Source: a virus
IMG/VR virus record: IMGVR_UViG_3300047317_000335
Span: 1-40,212 of that record
Length of the DNA: 40,212 nucleotides
Direction: 5' to 3' (one strand)
Of this stretch, positions 1-6,855 are shown piece after piece. The number at the start of each line of letters is the position of its first letter. Positions within the stretch are counted from its first letter, which is position 1. A program made the position numbers and the translations under genes. Below the pieces are notes generated by a model that was not told the DNA's origin, made no database searches, and was given only the letters and a program-made list of their open reading frames with translations.

Positions 1-44
1 GGACGGAGTCACGCCACCGTGCCCCGTCTGTGTCAGCTCTAAGG

Positions 45-58
45 GCCCAAGCTTGGGC
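45..58. repeat. 14-bp perfect palindrome near left end
   Basis: GCCCAAGCTTGGGC is a perfect palindrome in the gene-free left end. A second dyad, CCCGGAGC paired with GCTCCGGG, lies at 138-162. No gene was found in 1-180. The palindromes may be transcript hairpins or part of an end or attachment structure; nothing further can be supported. Confidence 0.5.
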
Positions 59-180
59 TGTGAGGAAGGGCAAAGGCTGCACGGCGCCTACCGGCTCGCG
101 AGGATCGGTAAGCCCATAGCGGCGGGATAGGGCGAGCCCCGGAGCATCCATAGCGCTCCGGGACCCGCTAGCACGACTCT

Positions 181-214
181 AAGCCCCGTTCGGCGTCACT
201 GCTGGGCGGGGCTT
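181..214. terminator. Probable bidirectional terminator
   Basis: AAGCCCCG and CGGGGCTT form an 8-bp stem. It lies just beyond the stop codon of the leftward small gene at 224-388 and could end that transcript as well as any rightward one entering from the left end. The T-runs are short, so strength is uncertain. Confidence 0.55.
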
Positions 215-223
215 CCTGCTGGC

Positions 224-388
224 TCACACGGCCCAACCCCAAGCGCGCCGGTCATGGTGGTACGGGCATGCGTCCGTATCGGGTACGGCGGCTTCCTCGC
301 ACCGGTAGCCGTACACGTCGACCGTCGTTTCTGCGCCGTCGGCAAGCTCAACGGTCATGGGGCGGGACACTAGAACCTGGCAGTGCAT
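224..388 (-). CDS. Small leftward hypothetical protein, 54 aa
   Basis: This is the only leftward gene that I can support. It starts at ATG (388) and is preceded by AAGGA about eight bases upstream on the minus strand, a convincing ribosome-binding site. The product has 54 residues, begins MHCQVLVSRPMTVELADG, and holds three Cys (one at residue 3) and a CPYHHDRR segment near the C-terminus, which could bind metal. No transmembrane helix is visible. I do not recognise the family. It is divergent from the integrase gene and ends beside the hairpin at 181-214. A divergent gene next to an integrase could be a lysogeny-expressed or control gene, but that is inference from position only. Confidence 0.6.
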   Translation of the reverse strand: MHCQVLVSRPMTVELADGAETTVDVYGYRCEEAAVPDTDACPYHHDRRAWGWAV

Positions 389-520
389 CTTGCTGTTTCC
401 TTATGAACCGTGGCGTATAGACGAATATCCCAACGATTCGGACACAGAAGTCATTCCCTGGGGCGGTTGTGATGCGTGTTGGGTAGTACTTCCGACGTGT
501 CGAAACTGTCGCCCAGCACG

Positions 521-526
521 TATCAT
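521..526 (+). promoter_or_regulatory. Possible -10 box for leaderless integrase mRNA
   Basis: TATCAT lies seven bases before the ATG at 533, and no ribosome-binding site precedes that ATG. This spacing would place the transcript start at or next to the ATG, as in leaderless actinobacterial mRNAs. A good -35 box is not visible, so the call is tentative. Confidence 0.3.
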
Positions 527-532
527 GCCCTC

Positions 533-2062
533 ATGACAACCAACGACGTCCCGGCGACGTTCCGCCAGCGCAAGCGAGCCAGCCTGTACGCCCGACTGTC
601 CGTCGCCGCTGACGCTGAGAATCTGTCGCTAGACGGCATGGTCGCCGACATGCGCGCGCTGTGTGCTGCCGAGGGACTAGAAGAGATTGCGCTGCATGTC
701 GACGATGGTAAGTCAGGTGGGCGCCGTGACCGTGACGAATACCAAGAATGGCTTGCCGACGCGAAATCCGGGCGCTGTGATGTGCTCATCAATACGAACA
801 CGGACCGCCTCACGCGTGAGGGTCTGAATGTGGCAGCGCAGATTCTCGACGTCGTTGAAGGAAAAGACCCGCACACCGGAAAGGTCACTCACCGGCCGGT
901 ACGGCTGCTGGATTGCAACGGCATTGACTCACTGCACGGCGACGGATTCCGATTCCGGTTTGTCATTCAGGCGGAAGTGGGACGCGCCGAACGTGAACGT
1001 ATTCGGGACCGTGCCCGTAAGCGTGCGCGCAATCTCCGGCGCGCTGGCCGATGGGGTGGCGGCACTCCGCCTTTCGGATACCGGGCCGTAGAAAACCCGG
1101 AGGGCGCCGGTTGGGTACTGGACATCGAGCCAGCGGAGGCCGCAGCAATCCGTGACGCTGCCGACGCGCTACTGAAGCCAGCCCCGGACCCGCTGACGCG
1201 CGTTGTCCGGCGCATGAACCATGCGGGCATCAAACCGCGCCGTGCGCCTCGCTGGACGCGTCAGACGCTCCGTAGGGTCCTCACGGGTGACCACATCCTT
1301 GGGAGGGTCTCACAAGGCGGCAGACCGCTCCGTGATGAGGAAGGGGAGATCCTCGCTCCCTTCCCTCCCGTGCTCACCCTGGGGCAAGTGACAGCGCTCC
1401 GGGCACGGCTCATCACGGATGACCAAGCGCCGACTGGCGGAGGACACCCGGCACGCATCCTCTCCGGCCTGCTGTCCTGTCACGCGTGCGGTGCAGATTT
1501 GATCGTCCACCACGCCACAGCGCGGACGCGCGACGGTAAGGAGAAAGCACCGGACCGGCCAGCGAAGATCATGTATCGCTGCCCGACTCGCTCACAGGGT
1601 GGTATCTGCGAAAAGCCAGTAACCGTGACGGCTGCCCCGCTTGAGGACTACCTCACTGGTCTATACCTCTCCGCTGTCGGCAACACTCCGATGTTCAAAG
1701 AACGAACCATCGTTTCCGGCATTGAGGAGCTAGCGGCCATTGAGGAAGAGATCAAAGAAACGCTTGCCGACTTGGCCACGCAGGCTGACGCCGACACATT
1801 CGCCAAGCTCCAGCGGCTACAGGCACGCCAGCGCGAATTGGCGGACGTGGAAACCGAGAGCGCCACGGAGCTTGTACCGACCGGCCAGACCATGGCGGAG
1901 CATTGGGCCGGTGCCATGACCAGCGACCGGCGGAGCATGCTCGACACAGCGTTTGAGGAGCTAGTGATCCTGCCGGGTCGCCGTGGCCCCAAGGGGATGG
2001 ACAAAGAGCGGCTAATTGTTCGCTGGGCTGCGCAAGAGCATGACGACTACGACGCTTACTGA
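533..2062 (+). CDS. int: Large serine recombinase, phage integrase
   Basis: Catalyses site-specific recombination between phage attP and host attB. The N-terminal resolvase domain (about residues 16-150) has YARLS, whose serine (about S23 from the 533 start) is the expected nucleophile, and TDRLTREG in the position of the conserved arginine helix. A recombinase domain with PPFGYRAV follows (about 170-270). A zinc-ribbon segment with CHACGADL and a later YRCP...C pair lies around residues 325-370, then a coiled-coil-like EEIKETLADLATQADADTF stretch. Length, about 509 aa, fits large serine integrases. The frame is open from GTG 476, giving 528 aa; I prefer ATG 533, where conserved sequence soon begins. 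A terminator follows at 2085. The Gp3-like protein at 27186 is its probable directionality partner. Confidence 0.95.
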   Translation: MTTNDVPATFRQRKRASLYARLSVAADAENLSLDGMVADMRALCAAEGLEEIALHVDDGKSGGRRDRDEYQEWLADAKSGRCDVLINTNTDRLTREGLNVAAQILDVVEGKDPHTGKVTHRPVRLLDCNGIDSLHGDGFRFRFVIQAEVGRAERERIRDRARKRARNLRRAGRWGGGTPPFGYRAVENPEGAGWVLDIEPAEAAAIRDAADALLKPAPDPLTRVVRRMNHAGIKPRRAPRWTRQTLRRVLTGDHILGRVSQGGRPLRDEEGEILAPFPPVLTLGQVTALRARLITDDQAPTGGGHPARILSGLLSCHACGADLIVHHATARTRDGKEKAPDRPAKIMYRCPTRSQGGICEKPVTVTAAPLEDYLTGLYLSAVGNTPMFKERTIVSGIEELAAIEEEIKETLADLATQADADTFAKLQRLQARQRELADVETESATELVPTGQTMAEHWAGAMTSDRRSMLDTAFEELVILPGRRGPKGMDKERLIVRWAAQEHDDYDAY

Positions 2063-2084
2063 TGTGATCTAGCACACAGTTAAT

Positions 2085-2117
2085 GCCCCGGTATCCACAT
2101 CGGATATCGGGGCTTTC
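2085..2117 (+). terminator. Rho-independent terminator after integrase
   Basis: CCCCGGTATCC pairs with GGATATCGGGG across a 5-nt loop and is followed by TTTCTGT. It lies 22 nt after the integrase stop codon. Confidence 0.8.
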
Positions 2118-2120
2118 TGT

Positions 2121-2148
2121 AGTTATCCACAGGCGCCTGTGGATAACT
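2121..2148. repeat. 28-bp perfect palindrome of two inverted DnaA boxes
   Basis: Each arm begins AGTTATCCACAGGC and the whole 28 bp is exactly self-complementary. Each arm contains TTATCCACA, which is the E. coli consensus DnaA box (the Streptomyces consensus is TTGTCCACA). It lies directly behind the integrase terminator. It may be a DnaA-binding or replication site, or simply a second transcript hairpin. Confidence 0.7.
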
Positions 2149-2210
2149 TTGCAACGCCGGTGGCGAAACGCAGACAGCGCCAAGGCTGTGACCAGCGCTA
2201 ATGGCGCGGA

Positions 2211-2288
2211 GTGGTGTTTCAGTCTCTTGTTTAGGTTCTTTGTCTATATGTGTAAGAGCAATACCAAACTCAGCCCCCGAAACACCAC
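2211..2288. other. 10-bp inverted repeat around AT-rich spacer, possible attP
   Basis: GTGGTGTTTC at 2211-2220 is matched exactly by its reverse complement GAAACACCAC at 2279-2288. The 58-nt spacer is unusually AT-rich for this window and includes TTTGTCTATATG. The pair lies about 150 bp downstream of the serine integrase. attP sites of serine integrases are about 50-bp imperfect dyads, often near int, so this is one candidate. The spacing is wider than usual and no crossover dinucleotide can be assigned. Confidence 0.3.
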
Positions 2289-2325
2289 CGACACCACCTC
2301 GCTGTGTTGTCATCCTCAAGCACGA

Positions 2326-2345
2326 GGGTGCACTTGTGCCCCTTA
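2326..2345 (+). repeat. Start-associated 20-bp element, copy 1
   Basis: GGGTGCACTTGTGCCCCTTA matches the element found seven more times in the window. It lies upstream of the tRNA cluster rather than of a start codon. The following CCTTAC-TAA-GTGAGG can fold as a hairpin. Confidence 0.55.
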
Positions 2346-2466
2346 CTAAGTGAGGCGGGAATACCGCGCACCCTTCCGGGCTAACCGGCCACTGGCGGAC
2401 TGTGTACCCCCTCAAGCGGCTGGCTCGCTCCCTCCCACTCTCCCGGAGGTTGAGCGGCCAGCCTAT

Positions 2467-2539
2467 GCCTAGCTAGCTCAATTGGAAGAGCGCCGGAGTG
2501 AAGTCCCGGAGGCTGGTGGTTCGAATCCATCGCTTGGCA
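2467..2539 (+). tRNA. tRNA-Phe (GAA)
   Basis: A 73-nt cloverleaf can be drawn by hand. The acceptor stem GCCTAGC/GCTTGGC has one T-T mismatch. The D arm is GCTC/GAGC. The anticodon stem CCGGA/CCCGG has one mismatch next to the loop GTGAAGT, which gives anticodon GAA after U33. The T arm is GGTGG-TTCGAAT-CCATC and the discriminator base is A. CCA is not encoded. Confidence 0.85.
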
Positions 2540-2604
2540 CGGAGCGCGGGACATGTGAGGGGCATGCACTCCCTAGGCACTGGAAGACAGTGGCTTCCGC
2601 GCAA

Positions 2605-2675
2605 CGGCGTATAGCTCAATGGCAGAGCATCCGGCAGGGGCCGGAAGACTGTTGGTTCGATTCCAACGGCGTCGA
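2605..2675 (+). tRNA. tRNA-like gene, probably Pro, with a short anticodon loop
   Basis: The acceptor stem CGGCGTA/GGCGTCG has the C1-G72 pair and A73 that mark bacterial tRNA-Pro. The D arm GCTC/GAGC and T arm GTTGG-TTCGATT-CCAAC are good. The anticodon arm TCCGG-CAGGGG-CCGGA has only six loop bases and lacks U33. GGG would be the natural anticodon. A six-base loop is abnormal, so this may be a decayed or specialised tRNA. It lies 65 nt after tRNA-Phe. Confidence 0.6.
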
Positions 2676-2679
2676 CGTA

Positions 2680-2868
2680 GGTGCAACCGGCAAGGCCGTG
2701 ACTGGCTAATGGCGGCTGCACCCTGGGTGAAACCGGCGCAAGCCTGCCTGGCTAGTCACCAGGAAAGTGCGCGGCGAGTAACCCTAAATCTTCCCGCTGG
2801 TGTAAGCAGCACATCCCGTCAAGGGAAAGTCCGGCACGCAATCCGGGCGGGTCGCCAATATTGAAGAT
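2680..2868 (+). ncRNA. Structured non-coding stretch after the tRNAs
   Basis: No ORF is convincing here, but many helices can be drawn. GGTGCA (2680) pairs with TGCACC (2717). CCTG-G-GTGA (2722) pairs with TCAC-CAGG (2756) around a GGC-GCAA-GCC hairpin with a GNRA tetraloop. GCTG/CAGC occurs at 2796-2810. CCGG/CCGG occurs at 2831-2846. ATCTTC (2788) pairs with GAAGAT (2863). GTGACT (2698) can alternatively pair with AGTCAC (2754). It leads directly into the HNH gene. It could be a phage tRNA-adjacent RNA, an HNH leader or an intron remnant; the class is not recognised. Confidence 0.35.
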
Positions 2869-2881
2869 CGGGGGTGCTTCC

Positions 2882-3259
2882 ATGCGCGTCTGCGCTGCCT
2901 GCAAAACTGGGAAGCCACTTACCGACTTCTACCGGAACGGCAACGGGTACCGCCACGAGTGCAAGCCTTGCTACAACCACAAGTCGGGTAAGCGCGTTAG
3001 TACCCACCGACGAAACGTCAAGCTAAGGCTTGTTGAGATCCACGGTGCAAAGTGTCTTGACTGTGGGTTTACCGGTCCGCCGTTCATGTTCGATTTTGAT
3101 CACAGGGACCCGTCCGTGAAGTCGTTCAACGTGACGGGCGACATTCGGGCATTCGCCGCACTACTCGCCGAGTCGCGAAAGTGCGATCTGCTGTGTTCTA
3201 ACTGTCACAGGTTCCGTACGCATAGACAGCGCTGCACAGGCTGTGAACACTGCGCTTAG
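2882..3259 (+). CDS. HNH endonuclease with zinc-finger start
   Basis: A 125-aa protein. The first 40 residues carry CAACKTGKP and CKPCYNH, a four-cysteine knuckle common in small phage HNH proteins. Residues about 58-115 carry CLDCG, the catalytic-type FDFDHRDP and LLCSNCHRFRTH, which is the beta-beta-alpha metal fold. ATG 2882 is chosen because GGGGGTG precedes it; the frame is also open from TTG 2861. It stands alone between the tRNA region and the late module, as free-standing homing endonucleases often do. The target site is unknown. Confidence 0.85.
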   Translation: MRVCAACKTGKPLTDFYRNGNGYRHECKPCYNHKSGKRVSTHRRNVKLRLVEIHGAKCLDCGFTGPPFMFDFDHRDPSVKSFNVTGDIRAFAALLAESRKCDLLCSNCHRFRTHRQRCTGCEHCA

Positions 3260-3265
3260 GCGCTA

Positions 3266-3300
3266 CCCGCTGATGGTGTAACGGTAGCCACGCCAACCAT
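3266..3300 (+). other. Possible tRNA fragment (D-arm-like)
   Basis: GGTGTAACGGTAGCCACG resembles the D arm of Gln- or Glu-type tRNAs, but no matching T arm or acceptor strand follows before the palindrome at 3303. It may be a remnant of a third tRNA in the cluster, cut short after the HNH gene. Confidence 0.25.
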
Positions 3301-3302
3301 AT

Positions 3303-3324
3303 CAACGTGCGAATTCACACACTG
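3303..3324. repeat. 22-bp palindrome, copy 1
   Basis: The core CGTGCGAATTCACAC ends in ACTG. It belongs to the 13-copy intergenic family and stands directly before the GTG starts at 3327/3333, so it opens the late module. Confidence 0.85.
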
Positions 3325-3332
3325 GGGTGAGC

Positions 3333-3830
3333 GTGAAAACTTCCTATCCGCTGCCCGGCGATTTTGGGCTTACCCGCATAGCTGGTGTTACCGGCAAGCT
3401 TGTGAGCGTCGGCCAGCGCGCTGTGGGGAGCGGTAGCTACTTCACGCACGCGTTCGTGTATGTCGGCAACGGCCACATCATTGAAGCGGAGCCCGGAGGC
3501 GCCCGACTGTCGACGCTGGCTCATGCGCTGGAAGGTGGCAAGCATGCTGTCTATTCGGATCTTGAGTTGACTGGCGCCCAGCGACGCGACATTGTTTCCG
3601 CCGCGCTTTCGCTCAAGGGGACGCCGTATTCCTTCCTTGACTATCTCGCCATCGGTGAGGCGCGCATTTTGCGCACCAAGCATCTTGAGCACTTTGTTGC
3701 TGACAGCGGCCACATGATTTGTTCGCAGTTGGTTGATGAGTCGTATAGGCGCGCTGGCATTGATCTTTTCCCCGGACGTCTTACGGGTGATGTTGCCCCT
3801 GGCGACCTTGCCCGGCTGATTGGAGCGTAG
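3333..3830 (+). CDS. Permuted papain-like peptidase (YiiX/NlpC-P60 type)
   Basis: About 165 aa. FTHAFVYVGNGHIIEAEPGG near residues 36-55 supplies the conserved His and Glu pattern of the permuted NlpC/P60 (YaeF/YiiX) family. MICSQLVDESYRRAG near residues 128-142 supplies the Cys. Members are amidases or acyl hydrolases; in actinophages such proteins occur near structural genes and may act on cell wall or lipid. GTG 3327 is an alternative start; 3333 is favoured because GGGGTGA then has room to act as ribosome-binding site and the distance from the palindrome fits the other genes. The stop codon abuts the next ATG. Confidence 0.75.
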   Translation: MKTSYPLPGDFGLTRIAGVTGKLVSVGQRAVGSGSYFTHAFVYVGNGHIIEAEPGGARLSTLAHALEGGKHAVYSDLELTGAQRRDIVSAALSLKGTPYSFLDYLAIGEARILRTKHLEHFVADSGHMICSQLVDESYRRAGIDLFPGRLTGDVAPGDLARLIGA

Positions 3831-4133
3831 ATGGCTGCGTGCGGTAATTGCGGATCATCTGCGCTGGTCCAGTGGGTTAGGCGCCCTACGGCGGATGAGC
3901 TTGCCGCTATCCCGGATAACCAGGGTGGTGCGGAGGCGACGGCCGAGAATACGACGGTGGCCGTATATGCGTGCGGCAGTCATGCTATTTCCCAAGAGCT
4001 TGCTGGCCTAGTCCACCAGGCTGTGTGCGCTGGTCCTACTAGCACTGTGCTACCCAACTGCACGTGTGCGCCCGTGCCATGGCCGGAGAGCGACCCGGAG
4101 CCCACTACTGGTCTGCCTGCTGGGTGGGTCTGA
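3831..4133 (+). CDS. Hypothetical zinc-ribbon-like protein, 100 aa
   Basis: The N-terminus MAACGNCGSSALVQW carries a CxxC pair, and the middle and end carry further Cys (VYACGSH, NCTCAP), consistent with a small metal-binding fold. The start immediately follows the previous stop and the end overlaps the HNH start by one base, so the three genes are translated together. Genes of this kind often lie between a lysis- or entry-type gene and HNH in actinophages; the function is unknown. Confidence 0.7.
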   Translation: MAACGNCGSSALVQWVRRPTADELAAIPDNQGGAEATAENTTVAVYACGSHAISQELAGLVHQAVCAGPTSTVLPNCTCAPVPWPESDPEPTTGLPAGWV

Positions 4134-4471
4134 TGGCATTGCGTCCCTGCCTCCGCTGTAAGCGTCTGACCCGCAATGCTTCCCGCTGTGACGTGTGCGA
4201 TGCACAGTACAGAGCAGTGCGTGAGCGGCAGCGTGGCAGTGCTAGTAAGCGTGGGTACACCAGTAGGTACCGGACCATAGCTAAGACAGTGGTATCAGAG
4301 CATGTGAGGTTGCATGGTCAGCGCTGTCCTGGTTGGGGTGTGCCTGCTCACCAGGCCACTGACCTAACCGTTGACCACATCATTCCCCTTGCTGCTGGTG
4401 GCACCCATGAGCGCGGCAACCTCCGTGTGTTGTGCCGGGGCTGCAATAGCAGGAAGCGTGACGCTGTGTGA
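4133..4471 (+). CDS. HNH endonuclease upstream of terminase
   Basis: A 112-aa protein. An N-terminal zinc finger (CLRCKRLTRNASRCDVC) is followed by the HNH core: LTVDHIIPLAAGGTHERGNL and VLCRGCNSRK. Start ATG 4133 overlaps the previous TGA. HNH proteins placed just before TerS in cos-packaging phages (for example HK97) work with terminase in cutting the genome at cos, so this copy is more likely part of packaging than a homing enzyme. Lys/Arg-rich segments agree with DNA binding. Confidence 0.9.
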   Translation: MALRPCLRCKRLTRNASRCDVCDAQYRAVRERQRGSASKRGYTSRYRTIAKTVVSEHVRLHGQRCPGWGVPAHQATDLTVDHIIPLAAGGTHERGNLRVLCRGCNSRKRDAV

Positions 4472-4674
4472 CGCTGCCTGGTGCATAGCCATGCGTAGCC
4501 AAGGCTCCAATCTTGCATATGTATGCATGGTGGGGGGCGGTACAGAGTCTGGGACAATGCGCCTTGCGGACCCGGCCCCTTAGGAGGCAAACGCCTCTGC
4601 GAAATTCTAGGGTGGGGGGTCTGGCCCCAAAAGCGCTCCGATGCGCATAATTATGCGAAAACGGAGGTGGCGGC
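4472..4674. other. Gene-free dyad-rich region, putative cos or terminase-binding site
   Basis: Between HNH and TerS there is no gene. Three dyads stand out: TGCATA-TG-TATGCA at 4514-4527, GAGGC-AAAC-GCCTC at 4584-4597, and CGCATAATTATGCG at 4644-4657. GGCCCC recurs before and after the middle dyad, and a G-run (GGTGGGGGG) lies between. The position suits a cos or TerS-recognition region, but the cut site itself cannot be seen. Confidence 0.4.
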
Positions 4675-5142
4675 ATGCCTGCTGGACGTCCGCCGGTACC
4701 TACGGAGCGTAAGCGCAAGCTGGGCAACCCTGGGCAGCGCAAAATGCCGGATCTTGCCGACACGCACGACGTTGCGCCAGTGACAGAGAGTGTCCCCGCG
4801 CACCTTGGCGAGGCTGGGGCAGGCATGTACCGGCGGATTACCGCTGGCGCCGCTTGGCTCGCTGAGACTGACAAGCCAACGCTTGAATTGCTGTGCGAAA
4901 AAGTCGACCGGCGAGAGCAGATGAAAGCTCAGCTAGCGCGCAGTGACCTGGTGCTCTTCACAGACAAAATGTACGCGTATCCCAACCCACTAGTCGGCAT
5001 GCTCAGCACCATTGAGACTGAGATTGCCAAGCTATTCAGCGCGCTGGGTCTGACGCCTACCGATCGCACGCGTATGGGGCTCGCTGAGGTTAAGGCGCGC
5101 AACGCGTTTGAGGACTTTCTAACCAAGCAGGCTGCCCGCTAG
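4675..5142 (+). CDS. terS: Terminase small subunit (P27 family)
   Basis: A 155-aa protein that recognises the phage genome end and recruits the large subunit. The N-terminus MPAGRPPVPTERKRKLGNPG is the P27-type start, followed by LGEAGAGMYRRI, WLAETDKPTLELLCE and the conserved C-terminal LGLTPTDRTRMGLAEV segment. CGGAGGTGG lies seven bases before the ATG. The location between HNH and TerL supports the call. Confidence 0.9.
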   Translation: MPAGRPPVPTERKRKLGNPGQRKMPDLADTHDVAPVTESVPAHLGEAGAGMYRRITAGAAWLAETDKPTLELLCEKVDRREQMKAQLARSDLVLFTDKMYAYPNPLVGMLSTIETEIAKLFSALGLTPTDRTRMGLAEVKARNAFEDFLTKQAAR

Positions 5143-5164
5143 CAGCGTGCGAATTCACACACTG
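5143..5164. repeat. 22-bp palindrome, copy 2
   Basis: CAGCGTGCGAATTC followed by ACACACTG. It starts one base after the TerS stop and ends 12 bases before the TerL start; the adjoining GGGGGG may serve as ribosome-binding site. Confidence 0.9.
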
Positions 5165-5176
5165 GGGGGCTGAAGG

Positions 5177-6694
5177 TTGAGCGCTCCCTACCTGCTGACG
5201 CCGGTTGCCGATGCTGACATTGAGCGAGGCGACGGGGACGCGTTCGTTTCATTCTCTGAGTCTTTCCTCCGGGTCACCAAGGACTCTGTCGGAGGCTCTA
5301 GCGGGTCTCTGCTGGAGTTTCGGCCGTGGCAGCGAACCTTGATGCGTCAGTTGCTTGCGAGGCGCGCAGACGGCAAGTACAAGCACCGGCAAGCGCTCAT
5401 TGGCATGCCCCGTAAGAATGGTAAGTCAGCCGTAGGCGCTGCCATTGCGATTTACGGCCTGGTGTCTGGTCCCAAGGGTGGCGAGGTTTACTCCATTGCC
5501 GCTGACAAGGAACAAGCGCGCATCGTTTTCGGCACTGCCAAGAAAATGATTGAAATGGCGCCGGAAATGGCGAACAGTTTTCGCGTATACCGTGACGCCA
5601 TTGAGCTACCGGCTACCGGCTCCGTTTATCGCGTACTCAGCGCTGAGGCTTTCACCAAGGAGGGGCTCAACCCTCACCTTACGATTGCGGATGAGGTCCA
5701 CGCGCAGCCCACACGTGAGCTATGGGATGTTATGTCCCTCGCTTCCGGTGCGCGTGTTGAGCCCATGATGATCGGCATCACTACCGCTGGAGTCAAGACA
5801 GACTCAACCGGCGGCGACTCGCTGTGTTACGGCATGTATCAGTACGGGCAGAAAATCGTGTCCGGCGAGATTGACGACCCGGCATTTTACTTTGCCTGGT
5901 GGGGTGTGCCGGAAGGTGTCGACCATCGGGACCCGGAAGCGTGGGCGCAAGCCAACCCTGGCTTGGGCGACATTGTCAGCGTGGAAGACTTCCATTCCTC
6001 CGTACTGCGGACACCGGAAGCGGAGTACCGAACCAAGCGACTCAACCAATGGGTTTCGACGGCGCAAGCCTGGCTGCCTGCTGGCGCTTGGGATGAGTGT
6101 GCAGGCGAGGCGGACCCCATACCGGCCGGAGCCGAGGTGGTCCTAGGGTTTGACGGGTCGTTCAACAACGACTCAACGGCGCTTGTGGTTGTGCGCTGTC
6201 CCGTTGGTGAGGATGACAAGCCACATGTAGACGTCGTGGCAGCGTGGGAGCGACCGCAAGAGGCTGGAAACGATTGGGCCGTGCCCATTGTTGACGTTGA
6301 GGCGGAGATTAGAGCGGCGTGCCGCAAGTGGCAGGTGCGCGAGATTGTCTGTGACCCGTTCCGGTGGGCTCGCACCTATCAGATCCTTGAGGCTGAAGGT
6401 CTGCCGATTGTGGAGTTTCCGCAGTCTCCGGCGCGCATGGTTCCGGCCACGCAGCGTTTCTATGAGGCAGTGCTCAACAAGACTGTCACGCACTCCGGTG
6501 ACCAGCGCCTAGCGCGCCACCTTTCAAACTGTGTTCTTCGCACGGATTCGCGCGGTTCCCGGCTGTCGAAAGACGCCAAGGGTTCGCCCCGAAAGATTGA
6601 CCTTGCCGTATCCGCTGTCATGGCGCTGGAGCGCGCTTGCCAGGAACCGGAGGCAGTGCCTATTCCCCAATTCTTCAGTTGGGCTGACCTTTAG
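5177..6694 (+). CDS. terL: Terminase large subunit
   Basis: A 505-aa ATPase-nuclease that drives DNA into the prohead. Walker A is GMPRKNGKSAVG near residue 76, and Walker B is LTIADEVHA near 168-176. The nuclease domain starts with GFDGSFNNDSTAL near 324, continues with IVCDPFRW near 397, and ends with KIDLAVSAVMA near 470-485, giving the expected acidic residues. The length fits the Terminase_1 (HK97-like) family. The start is TTG 5177, a weak codon, but no better one is present in this frame before the conserved region; the palindrome and its G-run lie just upstream. Confidence 0.95.
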   Translation: MSAPYLLTPVADADIERGDGDAFVSFSESFLRVTKDSVGGSSGSLLEFRPWQRTLMRQLLARRADGKYKHRQALIGMPRKNGKSAVGAAIAIYGLVSGPKGGEVYSIAADKEQARIVFGTAKKMIEMAPEMANSFRVYRDAIELPATGSVYRVLSAEAFTKEGLNPHLTIADEVHAQPTRELWDVMSLASGARVEPMMIGITTAGVKTDSTGGDSLCYGMYQYGQKIVSGEIDDPAFYFAWWGVPEGVDHRDPEAWAQANPGLGDIVSVEDFHSSVLRTPEAEYRTKRLNQWVSTAQAWLPAGAWDECAGEADPIPAGAEVVLGFDGSFNNDSTALVVVRCPVGEDDKPHVDVVAAWERPQEAGNDWAVPIVDVEAEIRAACRKWQVREIVCDPFRWARTYQILEAEGLPIVEFPQSPARMVPATQRFYEAVLNKTVTHSGDQRLARHLSNCVLRTDSRGSRLSKDAKGSPRKIDLAVSAVMALERACQEPEAVPIPQFFSWADL

Positions 6695-6702
6695 GGACGG
6701 AC

Positions 6703-6855
6703 ATGAAGCGACCCAATCGGCGCACGCTGGCAGAGATTGCCGACGTGCTTGGTATTGGCTGCCTGGTGGGTGCTGGCTGGGAATGGAATTCCATTCTTGG
6801 GCTTGCGCTGGCCGGTGCTGGCCTGCTGGTGGCTAGTTGGGTGGTGGACCGTTGA
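6703..6855 (+). CDS. Small membrane protein between TerL and portal, 50 aa
   Basis: ATG 6703 follows AGGGACGG and lies eight bases after the TerL stop. The product has a basic start (MKRPNRRTLAEIADVLG) and one or two hydrophobic stretches (IGCLVGAGW, then ILGLALAGAGLLVASWVV), ending VDR. It overlaps the preferred portal start. Small membrane-like proteins at this position are common in actinophages; the role is unknown. Confidence 0.7.
   Translation: MKRPNRRTLAEIADVLGIGCLVGAGWEWNSILGLALAGAGLLVASWVVDR

Noticed and set aside
2680-3300. Group I intron carrying the HNH gene
   Set aside because: GNRA loop and GACT/AGTC pairings are suggestive, but no recognisable P, Q, R and S core or splice context in a gene could be found; kept only as a structured RNA candidate.
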